64,000 bases of DNA. Source: Flavihumibacter fluvii. GTDB lineage: Bacteria; Bacteroidota; Bacteroidia; Chitinophagales; Chitinophagaceae. A program made the position numbers and the translations under genes. Shown here in pieces: positions 17,193 to 25,461 of this stretch. Position 1 is the first letter of the stretch; the number at the start of each line of letters is the position of its first letter. The stretch covers positions 3,000,001-3,064,000 of the forward strand of contig NZ_CP092333.1 of the NCBI RefSeq assembly GCF_018595675.2. Reading direction: 5' to 3'. The notes under the pieces are model-generated. The model had not been told where the DNA came from and ran no database searches. It saw only the letters and a list, made by a program, of their open reading frames with translations.

Positions 17193-18524
17193 TTACCGTA
17201 ACCAGGATTCTGGATTGAGGTTAACATTCTTATCGTTGGTGATGAGGAATTCCAACTCACCGCGGCCACCGTCTTTTTCATCAAGCCTGCCAATGACCTG
17301 CCCGGTTTTCACCTGCTGGCCCTTGCCCACATTTACACTGGAGAGATTACTATAGGTGGTGAAATATTTTCCATGTTTCAGGATCACACCCTGGGTTTGA
17401 CCGATTGAAATAACTGTGGATACTTCGCCATCAAAAACAGCCTTCACAGAACTTCCGGCATCAGCTTCAATGGTAATACCCGGATTGTTATAGGTTATCC
17501 CATCCAGCCCTTCATACTTAACCGGGCCAAATTTCATCGCAATGCGGCCCGCACTGATGGGCCAGGGTAATTTATTCTGGTTCTTTTCGAAATTATCTGA
17601 CAGTAATTTATTTTCTTCAGTTCCTTCCAGCGGGCCTAAAGGTTTCACTTCCCGCGCAGGCTTATCAGCCGGTTTGTTTGAAGGCTTGCTGGCATTTGCC
17701 GCTGCATCATCCTTTGGATTTGCTGCTGCGTCTTTCTTCGCTTCAGCTTCCCGGGCCTTCCTTTCTTTTTCAGCCGCAGCCACCCTTCTTCTTTCCGCTT
17801 CAATTTCTCGACGGATCGCAGCACTGATGGCATTCTTCAATTGGATATCCTGTTTGCGCTTCCGGTTCATATCCGCAGTAAGTTCTTTCTCCTGGCCCTT
17901 GATCTCACGAACTACTGCATCTTTCTCCTTCTTCTCTTCTTCCAGCTGCCTGAATTGTTTATTCTGCTCATCCAGGGCCTGGCTTTTCTGGACCTTGTTC
18001 TGGTTAAGCCCTGCGATCTTTTGCTGCAACTGTGTTTGGGTATTCCGGATACTGGCCGCCTGTTGCTCACGGTAGGCCCTGTAAGATTTTAAATAAGCGA
18101 CCCGCTTAAGGGCATCATTAAAACTGCCGGAAGAAAAAATGAAATTCAGGAAGTCATAGTTACTGCGATTCTTATAGGCATAGACCACACTTTTTTCATA
18201 CTGCAGCTTTAAAGTATCCAGCTCGCTGCGCAACTTCACAATATCACGCCAGCTCTGGTTGATATTGCCCTGAATCAGGTTGATCTGGTCATTTATATTT
18301 TTGATCTGCGATTCCCTCAGGCGTAGTCTCTTCTGCACCAGGTTGAGTTCACTTAGGCTTTTCTTCTTGTATTTTTTGGTCTGGTTAAGCTGTTCACGCA
18401 GGTCATCTATTTCACGCTGGATATCTGCTTGCTTTTTTTTCAACTCTGCGCTACTTTGGCCCTGAGCATTCTGGCATACCATAGAAATGATCAAAACAGC
18501 GAGAAGAAGAATTTTTTTTAGCAT
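17193..18524 (-). CDS. EnvC-like murein hydrolase activator (coiled coil + degenerate LytM)
   Basis: 443 residues from ATG 18524 (MLKKILLLAVLIISMVCQNAQG-QSS); an in-frame ATG ten codons earlier would spoil the signal peptide. Residues 20-260 are a long two-part coiled coil rich in K, Q, E and R; 260-310 is an Ala/Lys/Pro linker. The C-terminal 110 residues are an M23/LytM fold (AGSSVKAVFDGEVSTVISIG, GVILKHGKYFTTYSNLSSVNVGKGQQVKTGQVIG). The zinc ligands of active M23 enzymes are missing: the HxxxD site is replaced by NPGITIEA and the HxH by GELEFLI. This is the EnvC pattern, so it probably activates a periplasmic amidase during septum splitting rather than cutting peptidoglycan itself. Confidence 0.9.
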   Translation of the reverse strand: MLKKILLLAVLIISMVCQNAQGQSSAELKKKQADIQREIDDLREQLNQTKKYKKKSLSELNLVQKRLRLRESQIKNINDQINLIQGNINQSWRDIVKLRSELDTLKLQYEKSVVYAYKNRSNYDFLNFIFSSGSFNDALKRVAYLKSYRAYREQQAASIRNTQTQLQQKIAGLNQNKVQKSQALDEQNKQFRQLEEEKKEKDAVVREIKGQEKELTADMNRKRKQDIQLKNAISAAIRREIEAERRRVAAAEKERKAREAEAKKDAAANPKDDAAANASKPSNKPADKPAREVKPLGPLEGTEENKLLSDNFEKNQNKLPWPISAGRIAMKFGPVKYEGLDGITYNNPGITIEADAGSSVKAVFDGEVSTVISIGQTQGVILKHGKYFTTYSNLSSVNVGKGQQVKTGQVIGRLDEKDGGRGELEFLITNDKNVNLNPESWLR

Positions 18525-18572
18525 GCCGGTTTCAATTGATTTGGAATCATTCAAATATAAACTGCCTAACGC

Positions 18573-19391
18573 TTATTGCACAGTATAATTTTTCGGAATG
18601 GAGAAGGGGAAGTTTAAACTTTCGTTAAAGCTGAACTGCTTGAATTCAAGCTCCACATCAATTTTATTTTTTTCGGCCAGGTTGATCTTTCTGAAGGTGG
18701 GGAAAGGTTTGCCGCCTGAACCATTATAGTTGCTGTAACTGAGGTCAGCTGTCCGGCTACGGTTGGGATCTACATCATCCAGTTTGCTATGTTGCACCAG
18801 GTAATCCGTATTCCCGATGGTGAGGAGGTTTTTAAAAATACTTCCGATACTTAGCAGGCTGGTCACATTGGGTTCTTTTTTATAGGAGACAATATTGGAA
18901 TCCAGGAAAACCGGGTTGCCAATGATCAGGTTTTGCAAGCCTTTGAAATCGAAGGGCAGGTGGGCTACCTCTACAAGGTAACTGGATGACCGCAACTGCA
19001 CCAGTTTGTCTTTTTTATTGATCAGCTTTACACTGTCTGGAGTAATCATCACCCTGAAAGCTTCATAACTGAACACGGTGGCATTAACGGATAACCAGAT
19101 GGCGCTGTCCTTTTGCATGCGAACGAAAACAGTAAGGTCCGGGCCTTTCCCATCCTTATCCCAATAGTCAACTTTTATTTTAGCCGCGAATGTATTGAAA
19201 TCAATATAGTTGTTATTGATGGATTGGATGATCTGATGGATATTATTCATGGAATCGGCATGCGGATCATTCACCACCACCACTTTGGTAGAGTCCCTGG
19301 GTGCGATGGCCGCATTGATCTTTTTGGTTGCCTTACAGCCTGTTGCTGCGATGGCTAAAGCAATCCATGCAAGAAAAACAACTTGTTTCAT
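18573..19391 (-). CDS. DUF4292 lipoprotein
   Basis: 272 residues. A lipoprotein signal (AIAATGC, Cys at about 19) is followed by the DUF4292 pattern: IIQSINNNYIDFNTFAAKIKVDY, FVRMQKDSAIWLSVNATVF-YEAFRVMITPDSVKLINKKDKL, and LIIGNPVFLD. The fold is LolA/LolB-like in appearance (a half-barrel of strands with a repeated phrase describing sequence-like shape), so lipid or lipoprotein handling at the periplasmic face is possible but not shown. It sits between dut and the EnvC-like gene, an arrangement I associate with many Bacteroidota genomes. Confidence 0.8.
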   Translation of the reverse strand: MKQVVFLAWIALAIAATGCKATKKINAAIAPRDSTKVVVVNDPHADSMNNIHQIIQSINNNYIDFNTFAAKIKVDYWDKDGKGPDLTVFVRMQKDSAIWLSVNATVFSYEAFRVMITPDSVKLINKKDKLVQLRSSSYLVEVAHLPFDFKGLQNLIIGNPVFLDSNIVSYKKEPNVTSLLSIGSIFKNLLTIGNTDYLVQHSKLDDVDPNRSRTADLSYSNYNGSGGKPFPTFRKINLAEKNKIDVELEFKQFSFNESLNFPFSIPKNYTVQ

Positions 19392-19396
19392 AGTGT

Positions 19397-19840
19397 TTAT
19401 GATTTACCGGTATGACCGAAACCACCTGCATCACGTACCGTCGAATTTAAAGCAGACACAGGTTCCCATTCTACCATCTCCACTTTTTGCACCACCATCT
19501 GGGCAATACGATCCCCAGGTTGTATGGCTTGCATGTCCTGCGATAAATTAATCAGGATGACCTTTATTTCCCCGCGATAATCTGCATCAATCGTACCCGG
19601 GGTATTCAGGCAGGTAATGCCCTGCTTAACCGCCAGTCCGCTCCGCGGCCTGATTTGCGCTTCATATCCTTCAGGCAACTCAATGAAGAGCCCCGTCGGC
19701 ACCAGGGTACGTTCCAGGGGTTGTAATGTTATGGCTGCCTGCAGGTTGGCGCGAAGGTCCATACCTGAAGATCCACTGGTAGCATAGGTTGGCAATGGAT
19801 GGGCAGACTGGTTGATGATTTTAACGGCAACAATTGACAT
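19397..19840 (-). CDS. dut: dUTP diphosphatase
   Basis: 147 residues, a trimeric dUTPase. The five motifs are present: [10 protein letters not shown] (1), [12 protein letters not shown] (2), [21 protein letters not shown] (3, with the catalytic Asp), [13 protein letters not shown] (4) and the C-terminal arm [12 protein letters not shown] (5, RxxGGFGxTG). It hydrolyses dUTP to dUMP, keeping uracil out of DNA and feeding thymidylate synthesis. The DUF4292 gene follows after five bases. Upstream lies a heptamer repeat hairpin that separates it from ispF. Confidence 0.96.
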   Translation of the reverse strand: MSIVAVKIINQSAHPLPTYATSGSSGMDLRANLQAAITLQPLERTLVPTGLFIELPEGYEAQIRPRSGLAVKQGITCLNTPGTIDADYRGEIKVILINLSQDMQAIQPGDRIAQMVVQKVEMVEWEPVSALNSTVRDAGGFGHTGKS

Positions 19841-19862
19841 GCGTGCAAAAGTAAGGGAATCT

Positions 19863-19936
19863 GGTAAACGGTAAACGGTAAACGGTAAACGGGAGATTTC
19901 CTTTCACCGTTTACCGTTCACCGTTCACAGTTTACT
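19863..19936. repeat. GGTAAAC heptamer array with inverse arm
   Basis: Four exact copies of GGTAAAC (19863-19890) are followed, after a 15-base spacer, by the inverse arm CACCGTTTACCGTTCACCG and TTCACAGTTTAC (19906-19936). The inverse arm runs into ispF and supplies its last two codons and stop. Together the arms can fold into a long hairpin between ispF and dut. Confidence 0.9.
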
Positions 19937-20401
19937 CAACAATACTGTCGCATAAGCCACCAGCCCTTCCTCCCGGCCAACAAAGCCCATGGTTTCGGTA
20001 GTGGTCGCTTTTACAGAAACATCATCGATGGTAATATTGAGCAGTCCAGCGATGATCTCCCGCATCTGCCCGGAATACTTTTTGATTTTAGGGGCCTCCA
20101 GGCAAAGTGAGCTGTCCACATTAACTACAGCATAGCCCTTTGCGGCAATCAATTCATAACATTTGCGCAACAGTATTTTGCTGTCGATATCCTTGTAGGC
20201 AGCATCAGTATTGGGGAAATGAATGCCAATATCGCCCAGGCTAAGGGCACCCAGCAGCGCGTCACATATTGCATGCAATAATACATCGGCATCGCTATGC
20301 CCTAATGCGCCTTTATGGTGGGGAATCATGACCCCGCCTATAACCAGGTCGCGGCCTTCTACCAGTTGATGAAAGTCTATGCCGAATCCGATGCGTAGCA
20401 T
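19925..20401 (-). CDS. ispF: 2-C-methyl-D-erythritol 2,4-cyclodiphosphate synthase
   Basis: 158 residues from ATG 20401 ([24 protein letters not shown]). The frame stays open for 18 more codons upstream, but these are translated repeat DNA and are rejected. The metal-binding and catalytic motifs are GIDFHQL (Asp-His), [39 protein letters not shown] and the C-terminal [17 protein letters not shown], all intact. It performs the cyclisation step of the MEP isoprenoid pathway. The final codons (KL, stop) lie inside a heptamer repeat arm. Same strand as dut, downstream. Confidence 0.95.
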   Translation of the reverse strand: MLRIGFGIDFHQLVEGRDLVIGGVMIPHHKGALGHSDADVLLHAICDALLGALSLGDIGIHFPNTDAAYKDIDSKILLRKCYELIAAKGYAVVNVDSSLCLEAPKIKKYSGQMREIIAGLLNITIDDVSVKATTTETMGFVGREEGLVAYATVLLSKL

Positions 20402-20419
20402 GGTGCGTATTTTTAAGTT

Positions 20420-20484
20420 AGCAGGAAGCAGGTAGCAGGTAGCAGAAGACTCCACTGCTTCCTGCTACCTGCTTCCTGCTACCT
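20420..20484. repeat. AGCAGGA/AGCAGGT heptamer array with inverse arm
   Basis: The left arm reads AGCAGGA AGCAGGT AGCAGGT AGCAG (20420-20445) and the right arm is its inverse, CTGCTTCCTGCTACCTGCTT continuing to 20484. The arms are separated by about nine bases and can form a near-perfect hairpin. It lies directly upstream of the ispF start and behind the porV terminator. Confidence 0.9.
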
Positions 20485-20486
20485 AT

Positions 20487-20528
20487 AAATGGCAAACGTC
20501 CCGCAAAGATGCAGGACGTTTGCCATTT
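20487..20528 (-). terminator. Strong hairpin terminator after porV
   Basis: A perfect 15-bp stem AAATGGCAAACGTCC / GGACGTTTGCCATTT with a 12-base loop lies 14 bases beyond the porV stop. It probably ends the porU-porV transcript. Confidence 0.8.
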
Positions 20529-20542
20529 ATTTTTCAAAATAA

Positions 20543-21718
20543 TTAGTCTTTAACACCAACCCCACCGCTTCCATCTCCACCACCCAAATCGAAGATCAGG
20601 CTGAAGCGAAGCGTGTTGGATAAGGGATTCTGGTTTACACCACTTCCTGACGGAATGATATAGGAAAAATTCAAACCAAATACATTGTATTTGAGCCCCG
20701 CACCAACAGTGAAGTATTTGCGGTTACCCTTGGTTTTATCTTCATAAAAATACCCGGTACGAAGGGCAAACTGGTTCTGGTACCAGTATTCTATACCTGT
20801 TGAAATGGTCCACTCCTGCAATTCCTCACTGAACCCGCCGGGTGCATCAGTAAATGAAGTGAACCAGCTTTTCACCACGGGAATTGAACGATATTCAGCC
20901 AGTCCGGCCGAATCTCCTACAGCAGGTGGTGTTGGCACCATCAGTTTATTGAAATCCATGCCGAAGGTGATCTTGTTGTCTTCATCAAATGCTTTGGTGT
21001 ACGCTGCACCCAACCCGAGGTTCGCCGGAATAAAATCTTTCTGCGTAGCATCTGTCGTGTAACCAATTTTAGTACCCAGGTTGGTCAGGGTTGCACCTGC
21101 ACTAAAACCGGTTCCGGATTCGTTGGTCCCATTATAATAGAAACTCAGGTCACCGGCAACTGAATTACCGGCCTGGTAGGTTGTTCCATTTACATTTTGT
21201 CCACCCGCAAGGTTCGAATAGATATACCGCAAGGCTATACCCAGGCCGATCTTATCGGAAAGTTTACGGGAATAACCAAGATCAATACTAAATTCCCTTG
21301 GGCGGAAACTGCCGAAATCATTTCCCATATTATCGGTGAACTGGATATTGCCCAGGTTGAAATAACGCATTGAACCGGAAATCGCTTCCTCATCGCTTAT
21401 TTTATAGTAGCCACTCATTGTAGCCAGGTAAACATCGTTCAATCCCAGGTTTTTCAACCAGGGCGTATAGGTTAATCCAATGGCACCCTTGCTCTCATTA
21501 AAAGGCGTTTTGGCCAGGTTCCAGAATGGCGAATTCACATCGGCTGTAGATGCGATACCCACTTCACCCATTCCACCAGCACGGGCATCAGGGGAGATCC
21601 GTAAGAAGGGGACTGCTGTAGTTACTATGTTAATGGGTTCAGTTTGTGAATAGGCTTTCATTGCCGTAAAGCCAGTCAGGCAAAAGAGAATAGCCAGTTT
21701 AATGGACTTTTGATTCAT
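20543..21718 (-). CDS. porV: Type IX secretion outer-membrane protein PorV
   Basis: 391 residues. Signal peptide about 1-24 (MKAYSQ). The PorV family opening is plain: TAVPFLRISPDARAGGMGEVGIASTADVNSPFWNLAKTPF in two overlapping pieces, followed by barrel strands and the late FALRTGYFYEDKTKGNRKYFTVGAGLKYNVFGLNFSYIIP. PorV is a FadL-like 14-strand barrel that shuttles type IX substrates from the translocon to the PorU sortase. The gene follows porU on the same strand after 176 bases, in which I see no convincing promoter. The neighbourhood (porU, gldJ) supports the call over a generic PorV paralogue. Confidence 0.93.
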   Translation of the reverse strand: MNQKSIKLAILFCLTGFTAMKAYSQTEPINIVTTAVPFLRISPDARAGGMGEVGIASTADVNSPFWNLAKTPFNESKGAIGLTYTPWLKNLGLNDVYLATMSGYYKISDEEAISGSMRYFNLGNIQFTDNMGNDFGSFRPREFSIDLGYSRKLSDKIGLGIALRYIYSNLAGGQNVNGTTYQAGNSVAGDLSFYYNGTNESGTGFSAGATLTNLGTKIGYTTDATQKDFIPANLGLGAAYTKAFDEDNKITFGMDFNKLMVPTPPAVGDSAGLAEYRSIPVVKSWFTSFTDAPGGFSEELQEWTISTGIEYWYQNQFALRTGYFYEDKTKGNRKYFTVGAGLKYNVFGLNFSYIIPSGSGVNQNPLSNTLRFSLIFDLGGGDGSGGVGVKD

Positions 21719-21894
21719 GTGATGTTGTCTTTCGTATTAATAATTCACATGAAACGCCGAGGAACTTGCCTCTAACAAAGAGAATTTACCCTTTGAACAG
21801 TTCAGGGTTGCCTGGTCGTTTCAATAAAATAGTTGGGTAAAATTTCTCTATATGCGGCTAAAATAGTGTTTAAATAAAAAATAACGGTTTTTTT

Positions 21895-24800
21895 TTAACT
21901 CCTGATAATCCTTCCCACTACCATAGCCTCCTGGCCATCGGCAGTCCGGATGATCATCCGGTAAAAATAGATGCCCGGGCTAACCAGGTTGCCCCTGTCA
22001 TCTTTTCCGTTCCATTCCAAGTAGGAACGGTTACCACTACCAATTATTGTACCGGGAATTCTTTTTACCAGCTGCCCATTGATCAAAAAAAGCTCTACAA
22101 TTGCCTGCAATGGCTCATTTCCATGGTTATGGCTGATCCCAAAACGAACCGGTCCTGAGCCTGGATTTGGCCAGGCAAGTCCGGCTTCCACCACCAGCTT
22201 TGCACTGTTTTTTACCCTGAATTGAAGGCTGGTCTCCTGGCTATTATTCAGTACATCCCAGGCCTTGATGGTCAATGTATGCGTCCCTTCGGTAAGTACC
22301 GGCAACCTGAACTGCAAACTGCCTTGTCGGTAGGTATCGGTCCCATGTTCAAAAAAAGCATTCAATACCAGCGGGTTGTAGATATCCCCATCAATAATTA
22401 CAGTTATATCATGCCCGATCCCATTGCCCAAAACATTGATGCCCGAACTATCGGCCAGGTCCAGCAATAATAATGGCTGCTCACCGGTGAGACCACCGTT
22501 GATAAAACTGCGGTCATTTAGCCAGGCCTGTATAGCCGGGCCCTGGTTATCCCCCATGGTTTCCACCGAACCGCCAATGGGCAAATCACCGAAAACACCC
22601 TGGGCGTCTGATAGGCTATCCATGGCATAATACCGGATCAGTGCCGACCCTGGCGTATAATTTATATCCCGCGGCACCACAAATGAAAACCTGAACCGGC
22701 CATTGCTCACCGTTGCCTTTCCCTTGAACAGGACCTGGTCCTGTACCATAAAATTTTCTGCTATGCTGCCAGGGTCATTCGCTTTTGTCTTCCGTGCATA
22801 GGCCTTATCGAGCACTTGCGGGAATACCATCCCGTTAAAATCAGTTTTCACCTGTCCATGCCCATCAGCAACAAAGCCTGTTATGGTAATTTCCTGTTGC
22901 GCCCTGATGGTATCTGTTCCGGCTCCTATCGGTTTCCCGTTCACCGAATCAGTTTGTACCTGGTATTTTGGGAAAGCCAGGGTCAATGCCGGATCACCCA
23001 ATAAAGTAAACTTCAGGTTATTGTATAGATCGCCTGAATTCAGGAAAGTGGCGTTTTTTGCGGCCATCACGGCTTCGCCGAGGGAGCGATAACCACCACC
23101 AGGCAAAGGTTCCAGTGCTTTTGCAAGGTAATTGCTGTTCATGACCCGGTTGCTGAAAGCAAATACCAGGCGGGTAGTGGTCATTAAACCGATCGCCCCA
23201 GAACCCGGTTTCAGCAGCAGGTATTCGCCCAGGGAATTGATGGCCGGATGGTCATATGGCGCAAAATCACAGGTAGCTGTAATAAACAACGGCAACCGGC
23301 CATTTTGTTCCCAGCTGTCAACAATGGACTGGTCCAGCACAACCTCCTCCGCAAGCCGCCGGAAACCTCCGTGGCCACTGTAATTCCAGATCAGGGTACC
23401 TTTCTGCATACCCGCACTGATGGCCTGGTTCACTGCCGGGTACCTGCTCCCCGCCGCGTCACTTTCCTGCTGGTAGGCATCGAGGTATATTTTTTTCAGT
23501 TGAAATCGGTTGTTGGTTGCCCTGGCAGTAGCGGTGATCTCTTCTGCATCACGCAGGTGCAGGTTAAAATCCTCATCATCAGCAATAAAACTGAGCTCGT
23601 TCCGCCATTCCCCCCGGGTAGCCGGCTGGTGGTATAGCAGCAGTTTGTCCACATAATCATTGGCCATCTCCAGGTTGGCTGCCGGAATACGGCCTATCCC
23701 GATATCCAGTTGTGAGCTGGCAGTAAGCGCATTGATATCATCGGTATCGTCCAGCAAACCAAAATAATCATCCGACACATAGGTTGTCAATGGATCAAGC
23801 GAATAACTGCTTTCGTAAGCAGGCACCTGGTTGGTATTACCGGCAATCCTGTTTTTATAATCGAAGGAAGCATCGCCCAATAACAACAGGTACCGGGGTC
23901 TCTGCGCAATACCAGCGCCCGCCCGGTCATAAAACATCTTTACCAGGTCGCGGATGGCAGTCGGGACGGCCTGCCCCCCTGCAAATTCATTGTAAGCCTG
24001 TCCGGTTGTTACGACAAGGGTGTTGATTCCATCATTTTGCTGGTGCCAGCTGGCCAGCCGATGGGCGGCAGGCAATAATTCGGGAATGGTGACCAGGATC
24101 ATTTGCGGAATGGCCGCACCGTGCAGGTCCTGGTTACTGATGGTTCCCAATGGCACAGGTACAGGTATTTTCGTGGAATCTTCAGGAAAGGCCAGGTATT
24201 CCGTTACGCCTTCATGGAGGTCGGTAAAACTGAACTGGCCATCAGAGAAAATGCCCGTCATTTTTACCGGGTGTAAAGGATCAGAGAGCCGCCAGACCCG
24301 GGTTTTGGTATCGGCATTGCTGACCCGGTACTGCACCCATTTACCCGGACCTGTTTTGGCCCAGCTGCGAAAATCGAGCTGGCCACCTGCCGGCATGGAT
24401 AACCGGCTTTCTGCAAAACAGTCAAAATAGTTGATCCAGCCTAGTGCGGCATTACTTCCGGAACTGAACTGGAACGAAAGGCGGTTAGTGGCAACAGGTT
24501 GGAAACCTGCTTCCATGCTACTTTCCCGGGCAAACAGGTCAAGGTTGGAGGAGGTCACCGGGGCAATGGTTTGCGTAAGCAGGGCGGCATTATTCATGGT
24601 CAGCCCGAAACTGGCTGGCTGGTCCACCGACCTCGCCGCTGCCACAGACACCAGTGTTGCTGTACTCCCTGGAACCGGGTCGTGAACCGGAATTTCCCGG
24701 GTAAGGGTTACCGGAGCCTCGGACTGGAATCTTTCCCCATACCATTCCTGGCCACTCGATAAGAGGTTATATAGGTCATTTTCATAATGGTACCGGTACT

Positions 24801-25311
24801 GGAAGCTGACAATCGTATCTGTACCTGCCCCCGCCAATTGGGTTGTTATGCGCAAACCCTCTCCCCCAAGGTGCAGGAAAACAAAGGCAGTATCGCTATA
24901 TATATTATGGACTGCAGTGAATCGCTGGTTCAGGGTATCGGGTACCCAGCCATGCGCTCCGGCTGCATAAAATGCCAGCCAGTCGGAGGTACCGAACTGG
25001 CCATCGCCGCCATCATGCAACTCAAGGGATATTTCCTGTAAATCGTCGGAATAGGGCGCATTTCCTGCTTCACCAGGTATTCGGCCATCCCGCCCGAAAA
25101 GGCGGATCTGCGCTGCGGTAACAGGAAGGGGAATGCCCATCTGCTGCAGGAAAGCCCCGTCTATTTTATAGATGCCCGGGCCCGGAATGCCCAGTTTATA
25201 CCAGTTTCCGGAAGCCAGGACAGAATGGTCGGCATACATGCGTTGAGCCCTGGAAATAAGGGGTGCGGATAAGAGTAAACAGATCCTTAAAATTTTCAGG
25301 GAGCATCGCAT
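21895..25311 (-). CDS. porU: Type IX secretion sortase PorU (C25 gingipain-like)
   Basis: 1138 residues, the usual PorU length. Signal peptide about 1-22. An N-terminal beta-rich region (to about 390) precedes the C25 caspase-like peptidase domain: TAIRDLVKMFYDRAG, YLLLLGDASFDYKNR, the catalytic His in WNYSGHGG (about 644) and Cys in ITATCDFAPYDHP (about 680). After several Ig-like segments, the end is a type IX C-terminal domain: WPNPGSGPVRFGISH, then NGQLVKRI, WNGKDDRGNLVSPGIYFYRM. PorU cleaves such domains from secreted cargo and attaches cargo to A-LPS; its own domain is retained. Divergent from gldJ. Confidence 0.95.
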   Translation of the reverse strand: MRCSLKILRICLLLSAPLISRAQRMYADHSVLASGNWYKLGIPGPGIYKIDGAFLQQMGIPLPVTAAQIRLFGRDGRIPGEAGNAPYSDDLQEISLELHDGGDGQFGTSDWLAFYAAGAHGWVPDTLNQRFTAVHNIYSDTAFVFLHLGGEGLRITTQLAGAGTDTIVSFQYRYHYENDLYNLLSSGQEWYGERFQSEAPVTLTREIPVHDPVPGSTATLVSVAAARSVDQPASFGLTMNNAALLTQTIAPVTSSNLDLFARESSMEAGFQPVATNRLSFQFSSGSNAALGWINYFDCFAESRLSMPAGGQLDFRSWAKTGPGKWVQYRVSNADTKTRVWRLSDPLHPVKMTGIFSDGQFSFTDLHEGVTEYLAFPEDSTKIPVPVPLGTISNQDLHGAAIPQMILVTIPELLPAAHRLASWHQQNDGINTLVVTTGQAYNEFAGGQAVPTAIRDLVKMFYDRAGAGIAQRPRYLLLLGDASFDYKNRIAGNTNQVPAYESSYSLDPLTTYVSDDYFGLLDDTDDINALTASSQLDIGIGRIPAANLEMANDYVDKLLLYHQPATRGEWRNELSFIADDEDFNLHLRDAEEITATARATNNRFQLKKIYLDAYQQESDAAGSRYPAVNQAISAGMQKGTLIWNYSGHGGFRRLAEEVVLDQSIVDSWEQNGRLPLFITATCDFAPYDHPAINSLGEYLLLKPGSGAIGLMTTTRLVFAFSNRVMNSNYLAKALEPLPGGGYRSLGEAVMAAKNATFLNSGDLYNNLKFTLLGDPALTLAFPKYQVQTDSVNGKPIGAGTDTIRAQQEITITGFVADGHGQVKTDFNGMVFPQVLDKAYARKTKANDPGSIAENFMVQDQVLFKGKATVSNGRFRFSFVVPRDINYTPGSALIRYYAMDSLSDAQGVFGDLPIGGSVETMGDNQGPAIQAWLNDRSFINGGLTGEQPLLLLDLADSSGINVLGNGIGHDITVIIDGDIYNPLVLNAFFEHGTDTYRQGSLQFRLPVLTEGTHTLTIKAWDVLNNSQETSLQFRVKNSAKLVVEAGLAWPNPGSGPVRFGISHNHGNEPLQAIVELFLINGQLVKRIPGTIIGSGNRSYLEWNGKDDRGNLVSPGIYFYRMIIRTADGQEAMVVGRIIRS

Positions 25312-25461
25312 AGACCTGTAAATTTAGCATAATCCTAAAGCGTTTTATGATTTTGGCAAGGGTATTGATTATCTAAACATGTTATATTCGCACTCAGCTT
25401 TTTCAATATTACACAATAATAGGGATGGCCTCCCGTTATTACTGTCTTAAAACCAGCGTAA

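Noticed and set aside
20402-20455. Upstream extension of ispF by 18 codons
   Set aside because: The codons are translated AGCAGG repeat; family alignment starts at [12 protein letters not shown].
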